Assembly (NCBI GenBank): GCA_944380295.1
Contig: CALWHE010000003.1
Location: 32,057 to 96,056, forward strand
Direction: 5' to 3'
Length of the DNA: 64,000 nucleotides
Source: an uncultured Christensenellaceae bacterium
Lineage (GTDB): Bacteria; Bacillota; Clostridia; Christensenellales; UBA3700
The translations under genes were made by a program, and so were the position numbers. Positions 40,188 to 48,730 of the stretch are shown piece after piece; position 1 is the first letter of the stretch; every line of letters begins with the position of its first letter. Below the pieces are notes generated by a model. It made no database searches. It was given only the letters and a program-made list of their open reading frames with translations, and was not told the DNA's origin.

Positions 40188-42971
40188 TCATAAAAGTAAG
40201 TCCGGCGGTATGATCACGCCGTAGATCTCATTGGTGGCCGCGCCATAAGCGCTTGAAGGGGAGGCTTTGTCGAACAGCCATTGCCAAACTTGCCCGTCGG
40301 CGCTGCCTGTTTGCACGGATATGGCATTTGCTTCTATGCGGTAAGCGGGACATAAGCCCGGCTCGCTTGTCCTATACCAGCCGTCTTCGCTCAAAGTATA
40401 TTTTTCGTTTATCTCGGCATAAACGGCGTCCCAGTCCGGGGTGGTGACAACATCGCCTTCTTTGTTCAACAATAAAAGCGGCAGCATTTGCGCATACAGA
40501 GTGCATTCGCCGTGGATGAGGGCGTCTTCGCCGGTGAATTTCTCATATGTATACTCGTTTGTCTGTTCGTTCAAAGTGATGACGAGCGCGCTATAAGTGC
40601 CGTTATCGTTTTTGAAGTAAGTCAGCTGAGTTATCTTGCCCTCTGTGTTGCGGGAGATGAGCACGGCTTCATCGGCAACCGCGCCGCCGACAACGTCTGC
40701 CAAGGTCATGCCTTCGGGACATTTGATCACGCCGTAGGCTTTGCCTTCGGGCGAAGTGGCTTTTATGCTGTATGTCCGCACTTGCGCCGCGGCGTTTACC
40801 GCCTCTTCAAGCGTCATGTCGGAAGAGATCGCCTCGTTCGGGGCTATCTTGTCTTGCACTTGCACTTGTGCGAGAACATATATGCCTGCGGGGCCGAGGT
40901 TTGTGGCGTTGGATGAAAGCTCCAATCTTTGCACGCCGTCGCTGCTTGTTTGAATGGCAATGGCGTTATTTTCCACGCGGTAGGCAAGGCAGAACGCGTT
41001 GGCGTTGCTTGTCTTATACCAGCCGTCGGCGGGATCCAAAATATAATTTGCGTCTATTTCGTCATAAAGGGCGTCCCACTCCTCTTGGGTCTGGGGAATC
41101 GTTTCGGTATCCGCCAACAAAAGCGGCAGCAATTGCGCATAGAGCGTGCATGCGCCGTAACCGGTATTAATGGCATCTTCGCCGTCCAACTCCTCTTTTT
41201 CGTATTCATATTGGGCGGCGTGCCAAATATCGTTTATCCTGTTGCTTGACGATATGTCGCAGCTGTAATATTCGTTGCCGTTGTGTTGAAAAAAGTATAT
41301 GTAATCTATCCCGCCCGCACTGTTTTTCAGACCCACAAGCACGGCTTCATCGGCAACCGCGCCGCTCATAACTTTTTCCAAGGTTATGTATTCGGGGCAA
41401 TTGACGGCTCCGTAGCAGATGGTTTCGCCGTTTGTTTCCACCGATATCAGGTAATTGTTATGCAGTGCAGCAATTGTCACCGCTTCTTTGAGGGACATAT
41501 CGGATGTGATGGAGCTTTGGCTTATTATCTCTTCGTAGGCGGCGGCAAATTTATCTGCGGGTATATCTTGTGCGGCAGGCACGCGCCACTTATAGATCAT
41601 GTCCGGATAGGCGTATAATTGTGCGGCGTTATCGAGCACATTATAGCGTAGGTCGCCGTTTTCCGTGCAGAACCAGCCGTCTGCAAGCACGGTGTAATTC
41701 TCGTCTATAAAAGAATAGGCTGCGTCGAGGTCGAAGCCGACGTCTTCGGGGAATGTTTCGGCAAGGGAGTAGACTATCATATTCGGACCGTAATCGCAAT
41801 ATGTGCCGTCGATCTCGATCAAAAAGTAACATTCTTCAAGCGCCGCGTCGCCCTCGTAAACGGTTTTCTCGAACAAGTCGGAGCCGGCTGCTTTGGCATA
41901 TTTGGACAGTTGCCAGCCGTCTTGCGCGGACAGGAGATGATAAAGCGCGGATATCGCGTTGTCGGCATATTCTATATATACGCATTCAACAGGTGTGCTG
42001 AGCAGCGGCGCTTCCGGTGCGAGAGTGTAAGAGAGAAATCTTTCCAAATCGCCGGTTTTGCCGTCGATGATCTCCATAACGAACGTTTCGTCACTGTTGA
42101 GCATGTCCAGCGTTGCTCTCAGGGCTATGCCGGAAGATATGTCTTGAGCTATCCTGTCTTCTATCTCCGCATAGGCGGCGGCGAACATGTTTGCCGGCGT
42201 ATCGGGAGCGGATAGGTAGGAGTGATATATCTCGGAACCGATGTAAGACACCCGGTCGGTGCCCACCATGAAGCCGATCGGCAAGTCTGTATTATCGTAA
42301 GGAGTGCGCCATATCTCGTTTTCGTCTTTATAAAATTCGATGGTTTCCAAAAGGGAGATCACTTCATCGTAATTGCTCTCGTCGATAATATCTGCGCCGT
42401 AGTAGTCCGTTCCCGTCATCATGGCGAGGAGAACGATCGATTTGCATTCCGCCGCGAATTGTGCCGTATTTTCGTAATATACCAGCGCTTCCGCACCGGT
42501 CAATTCCGTCTTGTCGAAGAGGGCTTTGCCGTAAGAGCGTTCATAGCCGTAATATTCTATGTCGTCCTCGCCGTTGTATTTGAGATAATGCAACTGTCTG
42601 ATCCCGTCGTCGTCGCGGGCGATCACCACCATGTCGTTTCCCATCTTGCACAGCTCGATGTTAGGGAGAGTATTGTCTTCGGAAAGGAAAGAGGTCATAT
42701 AAGTGTCTTCCGCCGCAAAAACTATTTTTGCCGCCTCCAACAGATCCATGTCGGGGGTTACGGAAGGCGTTGAGGGCTCTTCCGGCTCTGCGGGTGTTTC
42801 CGGCTCGGTAGGGGTGGAAGGTTCACCGGGAGTTTCCGGCTCGGCAGGAGCGGCGGGCTGTTCCGGCTGTTCCGGCTGTTCCGGGTCTTCGGGCGGGTCG
42901 CATGCCACCGCCGCAAAGACCAGGCACAAGACCACCGCTAAGGCCAATATCAAAAGCAATTTCTTTTTCAT
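40188..42971 (-). CDS. Large repeat lipoprotein, paralogue A
   Basis: A 927-residue predicted surface lipoprotein of unknown function. Signal peptide MKKKLLLILALAVVLCLVFA with lipobox VAAC-type (AVAC), then a Pro/Glu linker (PEQPEQPEQPAAPAEPETPG and on). After it come about four diverged modules of roughly 210 residues, each starting like SDMSLKEAVTIAA or SDMTLEEAVNAAAQ and holding AVADEAVL and a Y-x-YF strand. The product is acidic and rich in Tyr, as in exported clostridial proteins. Its downstream-sense neighbour at 42974 is a two-module paralogue with a near-identical leader, so the two arose by duplication. No catalytic motif is recognised; a ligand-binding or adhesive role is possible. 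Confidence 0.85.
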   Translation of the reverse strand: MKKKLLLILALAVVLCLVFAAVACDPPEDPEQPEQPEQPAAPAEPETPGEPSTPTEPETPAEPEEPSTPSVTPDMDLLEAAKIVFAAEDTYMTSFLSEDNTLPNIELCKMGNDMVVIARDDDGIRQLHYLKYNGEDDIEYYGYERSYGKALFDKTELTGAEALVYYENTAQFAAECKSIVLLAMMTGTDYYGADIIDESNYDEVISLLETIEFYKDENEIWRTPYDNTDLPIGFMVGTDRVSYIGSEIYHSYLSAPDTPANMFAAAYAEIEDRIAQDISSGIALRATLDMLNSDETFVMEIIDGKTGDLERFLSYTLAPEAPLLSTPVECVYIEYADNAISALYHLLSAQDGWQLSKYAKAAGSDLFEKTVYEGDAALEECYFLIEIDGTYCDYGPNMIVYSLAETFPEDVGFDLDAAYSFIDENYTVLADGWFCTENGDLRYNVLDNAAQLYAYPDMIYKWRVPAAQDIPADKFAAAYEEIISQSSITSDMSLKEAVTIAALHNNYLISVETNGETICYGAVNCPEYITLEKVMSGAVADEAVLVGLKNSAGGIDYIYFFQHNGNEYYSCDISSSNRINDIWHAAQYEYEKEELDGEDAINTGYGACTLYAQLLPLLLADTETIPQTQEEWDALYDEIDANYILDPADGWYKTSNANAFCLAYRVENNAIAIQTSSDGVQRLELSSNATNLGPAGIYVLAQVQVQDKIAPNEAISSDMTLEEAVNAAAQVRTYSIKATSPEGKAYGVIKCPEGMTLADVVGGAVADEAVLISRNTEGKITQLTYFKNDNGTYSALVITLNEQTNEYTYEKFTGEDALIHGECTLYAQMLPLLLLNKEGDVVTTPDWDAVYAEINEKYTLSEDGWYRTSEPGLCPAYRIEANAISVQTGSADGQVWQWLFDKASPSSAYGAATNEIYGVIIPPDLLL

Positions 42972-42973
42972 TG

Positions 42974-44404
42974 TTATTCCTCCGTTGGCTCGATAGGTCC
43001 AATGTTTGCTAATATCTCATGCAGAGTCGCGCGGTATAGCTCAGAAGGGTCGGTTTTATCGAATACCCATCTCATTATGCCATCGACGGATTCGATGGCA
43101 ATGGCGTTTTCTTCTATGCGGTAAGCGGGATAATCCGTATTGACGTCGCTTGTCCTATACCAGCCGTCTTCGCTCAAAGTATATTTTTCGTCTATCTCGG
43201 CATAAACGGCGTTCCACTCATCTTCGTTGACAAGGGTTCCTCCGTTCGACAATAAGAGCGGCAGCGCTTGCGCATAAAGAGGAAATTCGCCGTAAGGAGC
43301 GGCTTCTTCGCCGGTGAACGACTTGACATTATATTTGCCAGTTTGTGCGTTCAAAGTAAAAATCCCTGCGTTGTAAGTGCCGTATCTGTGGTCGAAGTAA
43401 GACAGCTGAGTTATCTTGCCCTCTGTGTTGCGGGAGATGAGCACGGAATAATCGGGGACCGCGCCGTCATCCATATCTGCCAAGGTCATGCCCTCGGGGC
43501 GTGTGACGGCTCCGACCACGGTCGTTACGCCGTCCACTTCAAGGGATATGCTGTAAGTCCGCACTTGCGCCGCAGCGTTCACCGCCTCTTCCAAGGACAT
43601 ATCGGGAGTGATAACGCGGTCTTCTCGGACGATCTTGCTTTGCTCTATCTCCGCATAGGCGGAGGTAAACATGTTTGCCGGCGTATCGAGAGCGGACATG
43701 TAGGAGTAATATGTAATCCCATTGTCAAGGCATGTCATGCGGTCGTTTTCCACCGTATAAAAAACGTCTTCATAATAAGGGGTGTGCCAAGCGCCGAGAT
43801 CGTCTTTGGTGAAGTCAATGGTTTTCAAATCGGCAACGAGCGCGTCCAAATTGCTCTCGTCCACCATCACATATTCATCTGCGAATTCCGATCCCGCCAT
43901 CATGTTCATGAACATCAATGACTTGCCGTCGATAACGTCTTCATAATATTCGGGAAGCGCGGCGTCGCCGGTCAGTTCCGTTGCAAAAAATAAGGTTTCG
44001 CTATAATTAAAATTTTTCTTGTAACCGCGATATTCCGACGCTTGTTCGCCGTCTGTTCTGACATATTTCAAACTATAAATGCTGCCGTCTGAATTGCGTT
44101 CAATCACCGTTATTTCGTTACCCACCTTGCATATTTGAAGACTAGCAAAAGTATAGTCCTCTTCAAACATTTCCAAATAAGTGTCTTCTGCGCCAAAGAG
44201 TATTTTTGCCGCATCCACAGGATGCATGCCGGGGGTTAGGGAAGGCGTGGCTGGTCCTTCCGGCTTTGCGGGTGTTTCCGGTTCGGCGGGAGCGGCAGGC
44301 TGTTCCGGCTGTTCCGGATCTTCGGGCGGGTCGCATGCCACCGCCGCAAAAACCAGGCACAAGACCACCGCCAGGGCCAATATCAAAAGCAATTTCTTTT
44401 TCAT
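42974..44404 (-). CDS. Repeat lipoprotein, paralogue B
   Basis: A 476-residue paralogue of the protein encoded next to it, two bases apart. The first 35 residues are nearly identical in both (same signal peptide, lipobox and DPPEDPEQPEQP linker), and about the first 100 bases match closely. Two modules follow, beginning TPGMHPVDAAKILFGAEDTY and TPDMSLEEAVNAAAQVRTYS. It is first in the pair, with a good promoter at 44434-44462. Function unknown. The nearly identical 5' ends suggest recent duplication or gene conversion of the signal region. Confidence 0.85.
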   Translation of the reverse strand: MKKKLLLILALAVVLCLVFAAVACDPPEDPEQPEQPAAPAEPETPAKPEGPATPSLTPGMHPVDAAKILFGAEDTYLEMFEEDYTFASLQICKVGNEITVIERNSDGSIYSLKYVRTDGEQASEYRGYKKNFNYSETLFFATELTGDAALPEYYEDVIDGKSLMFMNMMAGSEFADEYVMVDESNLDALVADLKTIDFTKDDLGAWHTPYYEDVFYTVENDRMTCLDNGITYYSYMSALDTPANMFTSAYAEIEQSKIVREDRVITPDMSLEEAVNAAAQVRTYSISLEVDGVTTVVGAVTRPEGMTLADMDDGAVPDYSVLISRNTEGKITQLSYFDHRYGTYNAGIFTLNAQTGKYNVKSFTGEEAAPYGEFPLYAQALPLLLSNGGTLVNEDEWNAVYAEIDEKYTLSEDGWYRTSDVNTDYPAYRIEENAIAIESVDGIMRWVFDKTDPSELYRATLHEILANIGPIEPTEE

Positions 44405-44433
44405 GGTTTTGCCTCACTGAGTTTAATACTTTC

Positions 44434-44462
44434 ATTTTAACATAAATGAAATCAAAATACAA
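44434..44462 (-). promoter_or_regulatory. Promoter of the lipoprotein pair
   Basis: On the minus strand TTGTAT (44462-44457), 17 bases, TAAAAT (44439-44434), about 30 bases before the ATG. Confidence 0.8.
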
Positions 44463-44560
44463 TTATGCTTCGCATAAAATTTTCGTCAACGCGGCGGGGC
44501 GCATATAGGCGATGTTTTGCCGCGCGGTATAAAAAATTTTTTCGCGGCAATAATTGGCGC

Positions 44561-44998
44561 ATGAAGATAAAGGTGATGCTCGCCGTGTTTTTTTCTGTCT
44601 GCGCCGTGGCGGCGGCGTGTTCGCCCGCGCTTTTGCTCCCGCAGGCAGACGCGGCGGAAGTTTATGTGCAAAAGCCCTGTCCCGGCGCGGTGGCGGCGGG
44701 CGATTTTTATATCGCAAAGACGGATACGAGCGGACTTTTTTCCCGCTTGCGGCAAAAAGACGTTTTGGGTATGACTTTGCGCTTTGATGGCAATAATATC
44801 ACCGCACAAGAGTTGATGGACAAGCTGGGCGTGACGCGCGCAAGGCGCGCCGACATTGACGGCAAGGAGTGCTATTATTGCTTTTCGCCGCTGTTGGGCG
44901 AGGGCAGGCGCATAGGCGGAGAAACTATCAACGTGCAGATAGTGCAAAGCCCGGAGCGACTGTTGGCGGGCTTTCCGCTGATAATGGGAAGTTATTGA
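44561..44998 (+). CDS. Small exported protein beside the SpoIIQ-like gene
   Basis: A 145-residue protein with an N-terminal signal peptide (MKIKVMLAVFFSVCAVAAAC, possibly a weak lipobox). The mature part has FYIAKTDTSGLFSRLRQKDV, the segment DKLGVTRARRADIDGKECYY, and a conserved-looking end YCFSPLLGEGRRIGGETINV then PLIMGSY. I do not recognise the family; it may relate to the exported proteins that accompany SpoIIQ or MurA in clostridia. It ends 15 bases before the M23 gene, so the two are probably co-transcribed. The ATG has no clear ribosome site. Confidence 0.68.
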   Translation: MKIKVMLAVFFSVCAVAAACSPALLLPQADAAEVYVQKPCPGAVAAGDFYIAKTDTSGLFSRLRQKDVLGMTLRFDGNNITAQELMDKLGVTRARRADIDGKECYYCFSPLLGEGRRIGGETINVQIVQSPERLLAGFPLIMGSY

Positions 44999-45013
44999 TA
45001 TCGGAGGTATAAA

Positions 45014-45721
45014 ATGAAAGAAAAAAAAGACAAAGTTCCCGCCGAGGGAACGAGCAGAGCAAAGCGTGCCGCGGCAAGTGCGGCGCTGTTTTTCCGCAAG
45101 AACATCTATATCATTTTGATGATATTGTGCGTGCTTGCCATCGCGGCGATGATAACCGTGGCGGCGGTGCTGGGTTCGCAGCCGGAAGATATGCCCGATA
45201 CGCCCGTGGTGGAGCTGCCCGACGACAATACGGATACGCCCACCGTTCAGCCCGATGACGACGACGTGATCGCGCCCGATCCGCAGCCGGAGCCGGCGTG
45301 GACGTTCGCTCCGCAGCTGCCGATAGACAACGCGCAGGTGGTTAAGGAGCATTCGGAAACGGAACTGGTGTTCAGCGCCACGGAAAACAAGTGGAAGGCG
45401 CATATCGGCACAGACTTTGCCGCAAGCGCGGGTAGCACGGTCAAGGCGATGTTCGACGGCACCGTGAGCGCCGTGAGCAGCGATCCTTATTACGGCGGAG
45501 TGGTGGAGATCACGCACGAAAACGGATATGTGACCACATGCAAGCTGCTGGACGAGGTGAGCGTTGCCGTGGGCGATAAGGTGAGCGCGGGAGATAAGAT
45601 AGGCGTTGTGGGAAGCAACTTTTATTTTGAATGCGCAGACGCGCCGCATATCCACGCGGAACTCACCGTAAACGGCAAATACGAGGACATCACCGCATAT
45701 TTGAAGGAGGGAGATAAGTGA
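45014..45721 (+). CDS. SpoIIQ-like M23 peptidase-family membrane protein
   Basis: A 235-residue protein: basic cytoplasmic start, one membrane helix (residues about 31-53), an acidic Pro/Asp linker (VVELPDDNTDTPTVQPDDDD), and a LytM/M23 domain. Metal-site residues are present in KAHIGTDFAA (His, Asp) and PHIHAEL (His-x-His). Size, anchor and domain match SpoIIQ, the forespore partner of SpoIIIAH, and the intact metal site is as in clostridial SpoIIQ. It could also be a general cell-wall endopeptidase. GGAGGTATAAA precedes the ATG; a terminator follows. Confidence 0.85.
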   Translation: MKEKKDKVPAEGTSRAKRAAASAALFFRKNIYIILMILCVLAIAAMITVAAVLGSQPEDMPDTPVVELPDDNTDTPTVQPDDDDVIAPDPQPEPAWTFAPQLPIDNAQVVKEHSETELVFSATENKWKAHIGTDFAASAGSTVKAMFDGTVSAVSSDPYYGGVVEITHENGYVTTCKLLDEVSVAVGDKVSAGDKIGVVGSNFYFECADAPHIHAELTVNGKYEDITAYLKEGDK

Positions 45722-45724
45722 GAT

Positions 45725-45749
45725 AAAGGGCAGCCACGCTGCCCTTTTA
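45725..45749 (+). terminator. Terminator of the SpoIIQ-like gene
   Basis: AAAGGGCAGC-ca-CGCTGCCCTTTT, directly joined to array copy 8. Confidence 0.85.
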
Positions 45750-46020
45750 TGTCCTCCGCGGCCCGGCAATGAGCGATAAGCGAAAGTGTGCCGTGCCGCT
45801 CCGGACGTGAAATTTTTGCGCAGATACAAGTGAACGGTAAGCGAACGTATACTGCTGCGCAAAAGTGAAATGTTTTTGCCAACGAGTTGGCAAAAACGTG
45901 AAATGTGCCCTCAAACCGCAAGCGACGAGAGGGCACGTGAAATGTCCGCTCATACTGCCGTGCACAGCACGGCGCATCGCGGACGTGGCGGCTGCCTGCG
46001 GCGCTATTGGAATATATCGC
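45749..46020 (+). repeat. GTGAAAT hairpin array, copy 8
   Basis: Head ATGTCCTCCG follows the terminator U-tract, so no gene is extended. Hairpin 1 is CGGCCCGGCA with TGCCGTGCCG, slightly mismatched. Hairpins 2-5 and the GTGAAAT linkers are standard. Ends GGCGCTATTGGAATATATCG. Confidence 0.92.
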
Positions 46021-46035
46021 CATACAAAAAAACTA

Positions 46036-46265
46036 CTGTCCACAGAAGTGGACAAATCTAAGAAACAGACGATACCTTTGCTCTCCTTTTGAAGTGTCCA
46101 CTTATCGGTTTATTTTTGAATGGCGGGGTGTTGCGGCAACGAAGCGAAAAGTTGCAATATTCCGCCACCGAAAACCGCGCTTTTCGGTGAGCGCACCTTG
46201 GGCAAGGCGGCTGCCTTGCGCGCCGCTCCCGCGGCGGCGGAAAGAGTGGCGTGGTGACCACGCTG
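46036..46265. repeat. TGTCCAC element and CCGAAAA hairpin units
   Basis: Repeats the 19502-19650 composite: TGTCCACAGAAGTGGACA, ACCTTTGCTCTCCTTTTGAA, GTGTCCACTT, then GCAATATTCCGCCACCGAAA with CCGAAAACCGCGCTTTTCGG. A GGGCAAGGCGGCTGCCTTGC segment with GCCGCTCCCGCGGCGGCGGA follows and recurs at 55895. Confidence 0.85.
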
Positions 46266-46331
46266 TCTTATTCCCCTGCAAAAGCGTGCTTTGCAATATA
46301 CATATCTCTTCGCACAGCAGCGTTATACCGC

Positions 46332-47050
46332 TCCGCAAAAAGAGAGAAAACCGCGGCTCAAGCAATCGATTTCTCGGTAAAGAGGCGGAGGCAGCGTGAC
46401 GCTGCACTCCAAGTAAAAGTATATTGGAATGATAATCTCGATTGCGAATGCCGGGGTTGTCTTTCGGGAAGCGAAAAACGAAAGGGCAGATATGGCATAA
46501 AACCATATCCGCCCTATCCCTTTTGTTTTTCGCTTATCAAATATCCCGCCGTCCAAAACCGCGCTTTTGGACGAGCGCACCTCTAAAATGCGCCGTGCGC
46601 ATTTTCCGAGTGAGCGGAGCGCGCGAAGCGAATGAGGGCGGAAAGAGTGAATTTTTGCGGCAAGACCAAGTGTGATACGAGATAACGTGTTCCGCAAAAA
46701 GAGAGAAAACCGCGGCTCAAGCAATCGATTTCTCGGCGTAGGGGGCAGAGGCAGCGTGACGCTGCACTCTAAAATAAAAGTGTATTGGAATGATAATCTC
46801 GATTGCGAATGCCGGGGTTGTCGTTCAGCAAGCGAAAAACGAAAGGGCAGATATGGCATAAAACCATATCCGCCCTATCCCTTTTGTTTTTCGCTTATCA
46901 AATATCCCGCCGTCCAAAACCGCGCTTTTGGACGAGCGCACCTCTAAAATGCGCCGTGCGCATTTTCCGAGTGAGCGGAACTTGTGGAGCGAATGAGGGC
47001 GGAAAGAGTGAATTTTTGCGGCAAGACCAAGCGCGATACGAGATTACGCC
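46332..47050. repeat. 359-bp tandem duplication containing a long hairpin
   Basis: Units 46332-46690 and 46691-47050 are closely similar, and a partial third begins near 47053. Each holds a GCAGCGTGACGCTGCACTC palindrome, an AAGCGAAAAACGAAAGGG...CCCTTTTGTTTTTCGCTT hairpin with an inner ATATGG...CCATAT, and a CCGTCCAAAACCGCGCTTTT hairpin (GTCCAAAA...TTTTGGAC). No gene is supported here. Confidence 0.9.
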
Positions 47051-47158
47051 GCCCGCAAAAAGAGGGAAAACTACGCCTCAAAAAAATAAAACGGCGATAT
47101 ATTGCGCTTTATATCACCGCTTGTCGTTTTATTTTTGAATGGCGGGGTGTCCCCTAGG

Positions 47159-47226
47159 GAAGCGAAAGAGGAAAAGGCAGTTCCCGTAAAAAAAGGGACC
47201 CGCCTTATCCTTTTTCTCTTTCGCTT
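47159..47226. repeat. Long hairpin, diverged copy
   Basis: AAGCGAAAGAGGAAAAGG pairs with CCTTTTTCTCTTTCGCTT, and TTCCC with GGGAC-like inner bases. It has the layout of the hairpins at 46469, 46828 and 56141, but both arms have changed in step. Confidence 0.82.
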
Positions 47227-47234
47227 ATTATTTG

Positions 47235-47263
47235 TTGCATATTATCCCCCTCCATGCTATAAT
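47235..47263 (+). promoter_or_regulatory. Promoter of the PVEE-repeat protein gene
   Basis: TTGCAT (47235-47240), 17 bases, TATAAT (47258-47263), 31 bases before the ATG. Confidence 0.85.
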
Positions 47264-47294
47264 GTAAAGGAAAAACGCAGGCAGGTATGGAAAA

Positions 47295-48671
47295 ATGGCG
47301 AAAGTTTTCCGAAATTTATCTTTGACGTTCTCGGCGCTCGCGCTTGTCGCCGCCGCGGCGTTTTTTGCCTTTCCGCCCGCCGCCGTCGCCCAGGAAGCGG
47401 ACGGGTCGCAAAGTTTGGCAGATAAAATAGGCTCTTACGGGCTGACTTCCATCTTGGGACAGCCTTATCCGCTTTGGCTGGCGATCGTGGCGCTGGTGCT
47501 GTTCGGCGGCGCGGTGGTCGCGCTGGTCGCCTTTTTGATAGCGCGCGCCACACCCACGGAAAAGCCCGCCAAAGCCGCCGCTCCCGCAGCAAAAACCGCG
47601 CCCGCGGAAGAGCCCGCTTTTGCGGAAGAAACCGCGCCCGCGCCGATAGAGCCGGACTTTGTTTTGGAAGAAGACAATGGCGCGCAAGCCGCGCAGGATA
47701 TAACGCCTCCCGAAGAGATAGCGCCGGTCGAAGAAGTTACGCCCGTTGAAGAAGTTACGCCCGTTGAAGAAGTTGCGCCGGTCGAAGAAGTAATGCCGGT
47801 CGAGGAAGTAACGCCCGTTGAAGAAGTAACGCCCGTTGAAGAAGTAACGCCGGTCGAGGAGATAACGCCGGTCGAAGAGGCGGCGCCCGCGGAAGAGCAG
47901 GCGGAAGTGGCGGAGGTGCAGGACATCACGCCCGTGGAAGACATCCCCGCGGAAGTTGTTCCGCTTGCCGACATTGCGCCGGCGGAAGAGGTCGCGCCCG
48001 TCCCGGAAGTTGCGCCGGCAGAGGAAGTCGCGCCCGTCCCGGAAGTTGCGCCGGCAGAAGAAGTTGCGGCGGCGGAAGAGGTCGCGCCCATTGAGGAAGT
48101 TGCGCCCGCAGAAGAAATCGCACCCGCAGAGGAAGCGGCGGCGATCGCGCCGCTTATCCTGCCCGCGGAGGAGAGCGAGAGAGAGGAGAGGGCGGAGTTT
48201 TACTCTTCTTTGGAAGAAAACAAGAAATACGACCGTTCTTTCCGCGCCAAGCTCATTCAGTCTTCCGACGTGGTCAAGGAGCGTTACGGCGCGATTTTCA
48301 ATATGCTGACGGCTTACAAGGGCGTGAAGAGCAGATACAGCTGGGACTGCGAGACCTTTAAGGCGGGCGGCAGGGTCGTTGCCAAGATGACCATCATAGG
48401 CAAAACGCCCGTGCTCTTTTTGGCGCTCGATCCCGCGCAGTTCGAAAACACCAAATACCGCATAGAAGACGCGTCCAAGTATGCCAAATATGCCGTGACG
48501 CCCGCGCGCTTCAAGGTGAATGCGGAGCGCAAGGTGGGCTATGCGCGCGACCTCATCGCGCTTGCCATGCAGGACTTTGAATATCTCGGCGAGAGCGAGC
48601 GGCTGCCCGAAATACCTTATCAGGAAGATGAAGAACTTTTGAGTGAAGGTCTGATAAAAACGATAAAATAA
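47295..48671 (+). CDS. Membrane protein with (A/T)PVEEV hexapeptide repeats
   Basis: A 458-residue protein of unknown function. Residues 1-33 look like a signal peptide (FPPAAVAQEA), and a membrane helix follows at about 58-85 (YPLWLAIVALVLFGGAVVAL). Residues 120-290 are a run of hexapeptides, (A/T)PVEEV and APAEEV, strongly acidic and likely extended. The C-terminal 150 residues form a compact domain (KKYDRSFRAKLIQSSDVVKE, KSRYSWDCETFKAGGRVVAK, TPARFKVNAERKVGYARDLI) that I do not recognise. The number of repeats may vary between strains. The GH16 gene follows after 59 bases. Confidence 0.85.
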   Translation: MAKVFRNLSLTFSALALVAAAAFFAFPPAAVAQEADGSQSLADKIGSYGLTSILGQPYPLWLAIVALVLFGGAVVALVAFLIARATPTEKPAKAAAPAAKTAPAEEPAFAEETAPAPIEPDFVLEEDNGAQAAQDITPPEEIAPVEEVTPVEEVTPVEEVAPVEEVMPVEEVTPVEEVTPVEEVTPVEEITPVEEAAPAEEQAEVAEVQDITPVEDIPAEVVPLADIAPAEEVAPVPEVAPAEEVAPVPEVAPAEEVAAAEEVAPIEEVAPAEEIAPAEEAAAIAPLILPAEESEREERAEFYSSLEENKKYDRSFRAKLIQSSDVVKERYGAIFNMLTAYKGVKSRYSWDCETFKAGGRVVAKMTIIGKTPVLFLALDPAQFENTKYRIEDASKYAKYAVTPARFKVNAERKVGYARDLIALAMQDFEYLGESERLPEIPYQEDEELLSEGLIKTIK

Positions 48672-48730
48672 AGCACCTTGGGGCAAGTTCCGTGCGGACG
48701 TGAAGGAGCAAAAAAAGCCGTGAGGTGGAT

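Noticed and set aside
46102..47138. Open frames of 90-178 residues on both strands in the 46-47 kb repeats.
   Set aside because: They arise from the 359-bp tandem duplication, so they occur twice; no start signals or family resemblance.
47465..48091. A Ser/Thr/Gly-repeat minus-strand frame of 208 residues resembling an antifreeze- or adhesin-like protein.
   Set aside because: It is the exact reverse frame of the PVEEV repeats, whose plus-strand gene has a promoter, signal peptide and conserved C-terminal domain.
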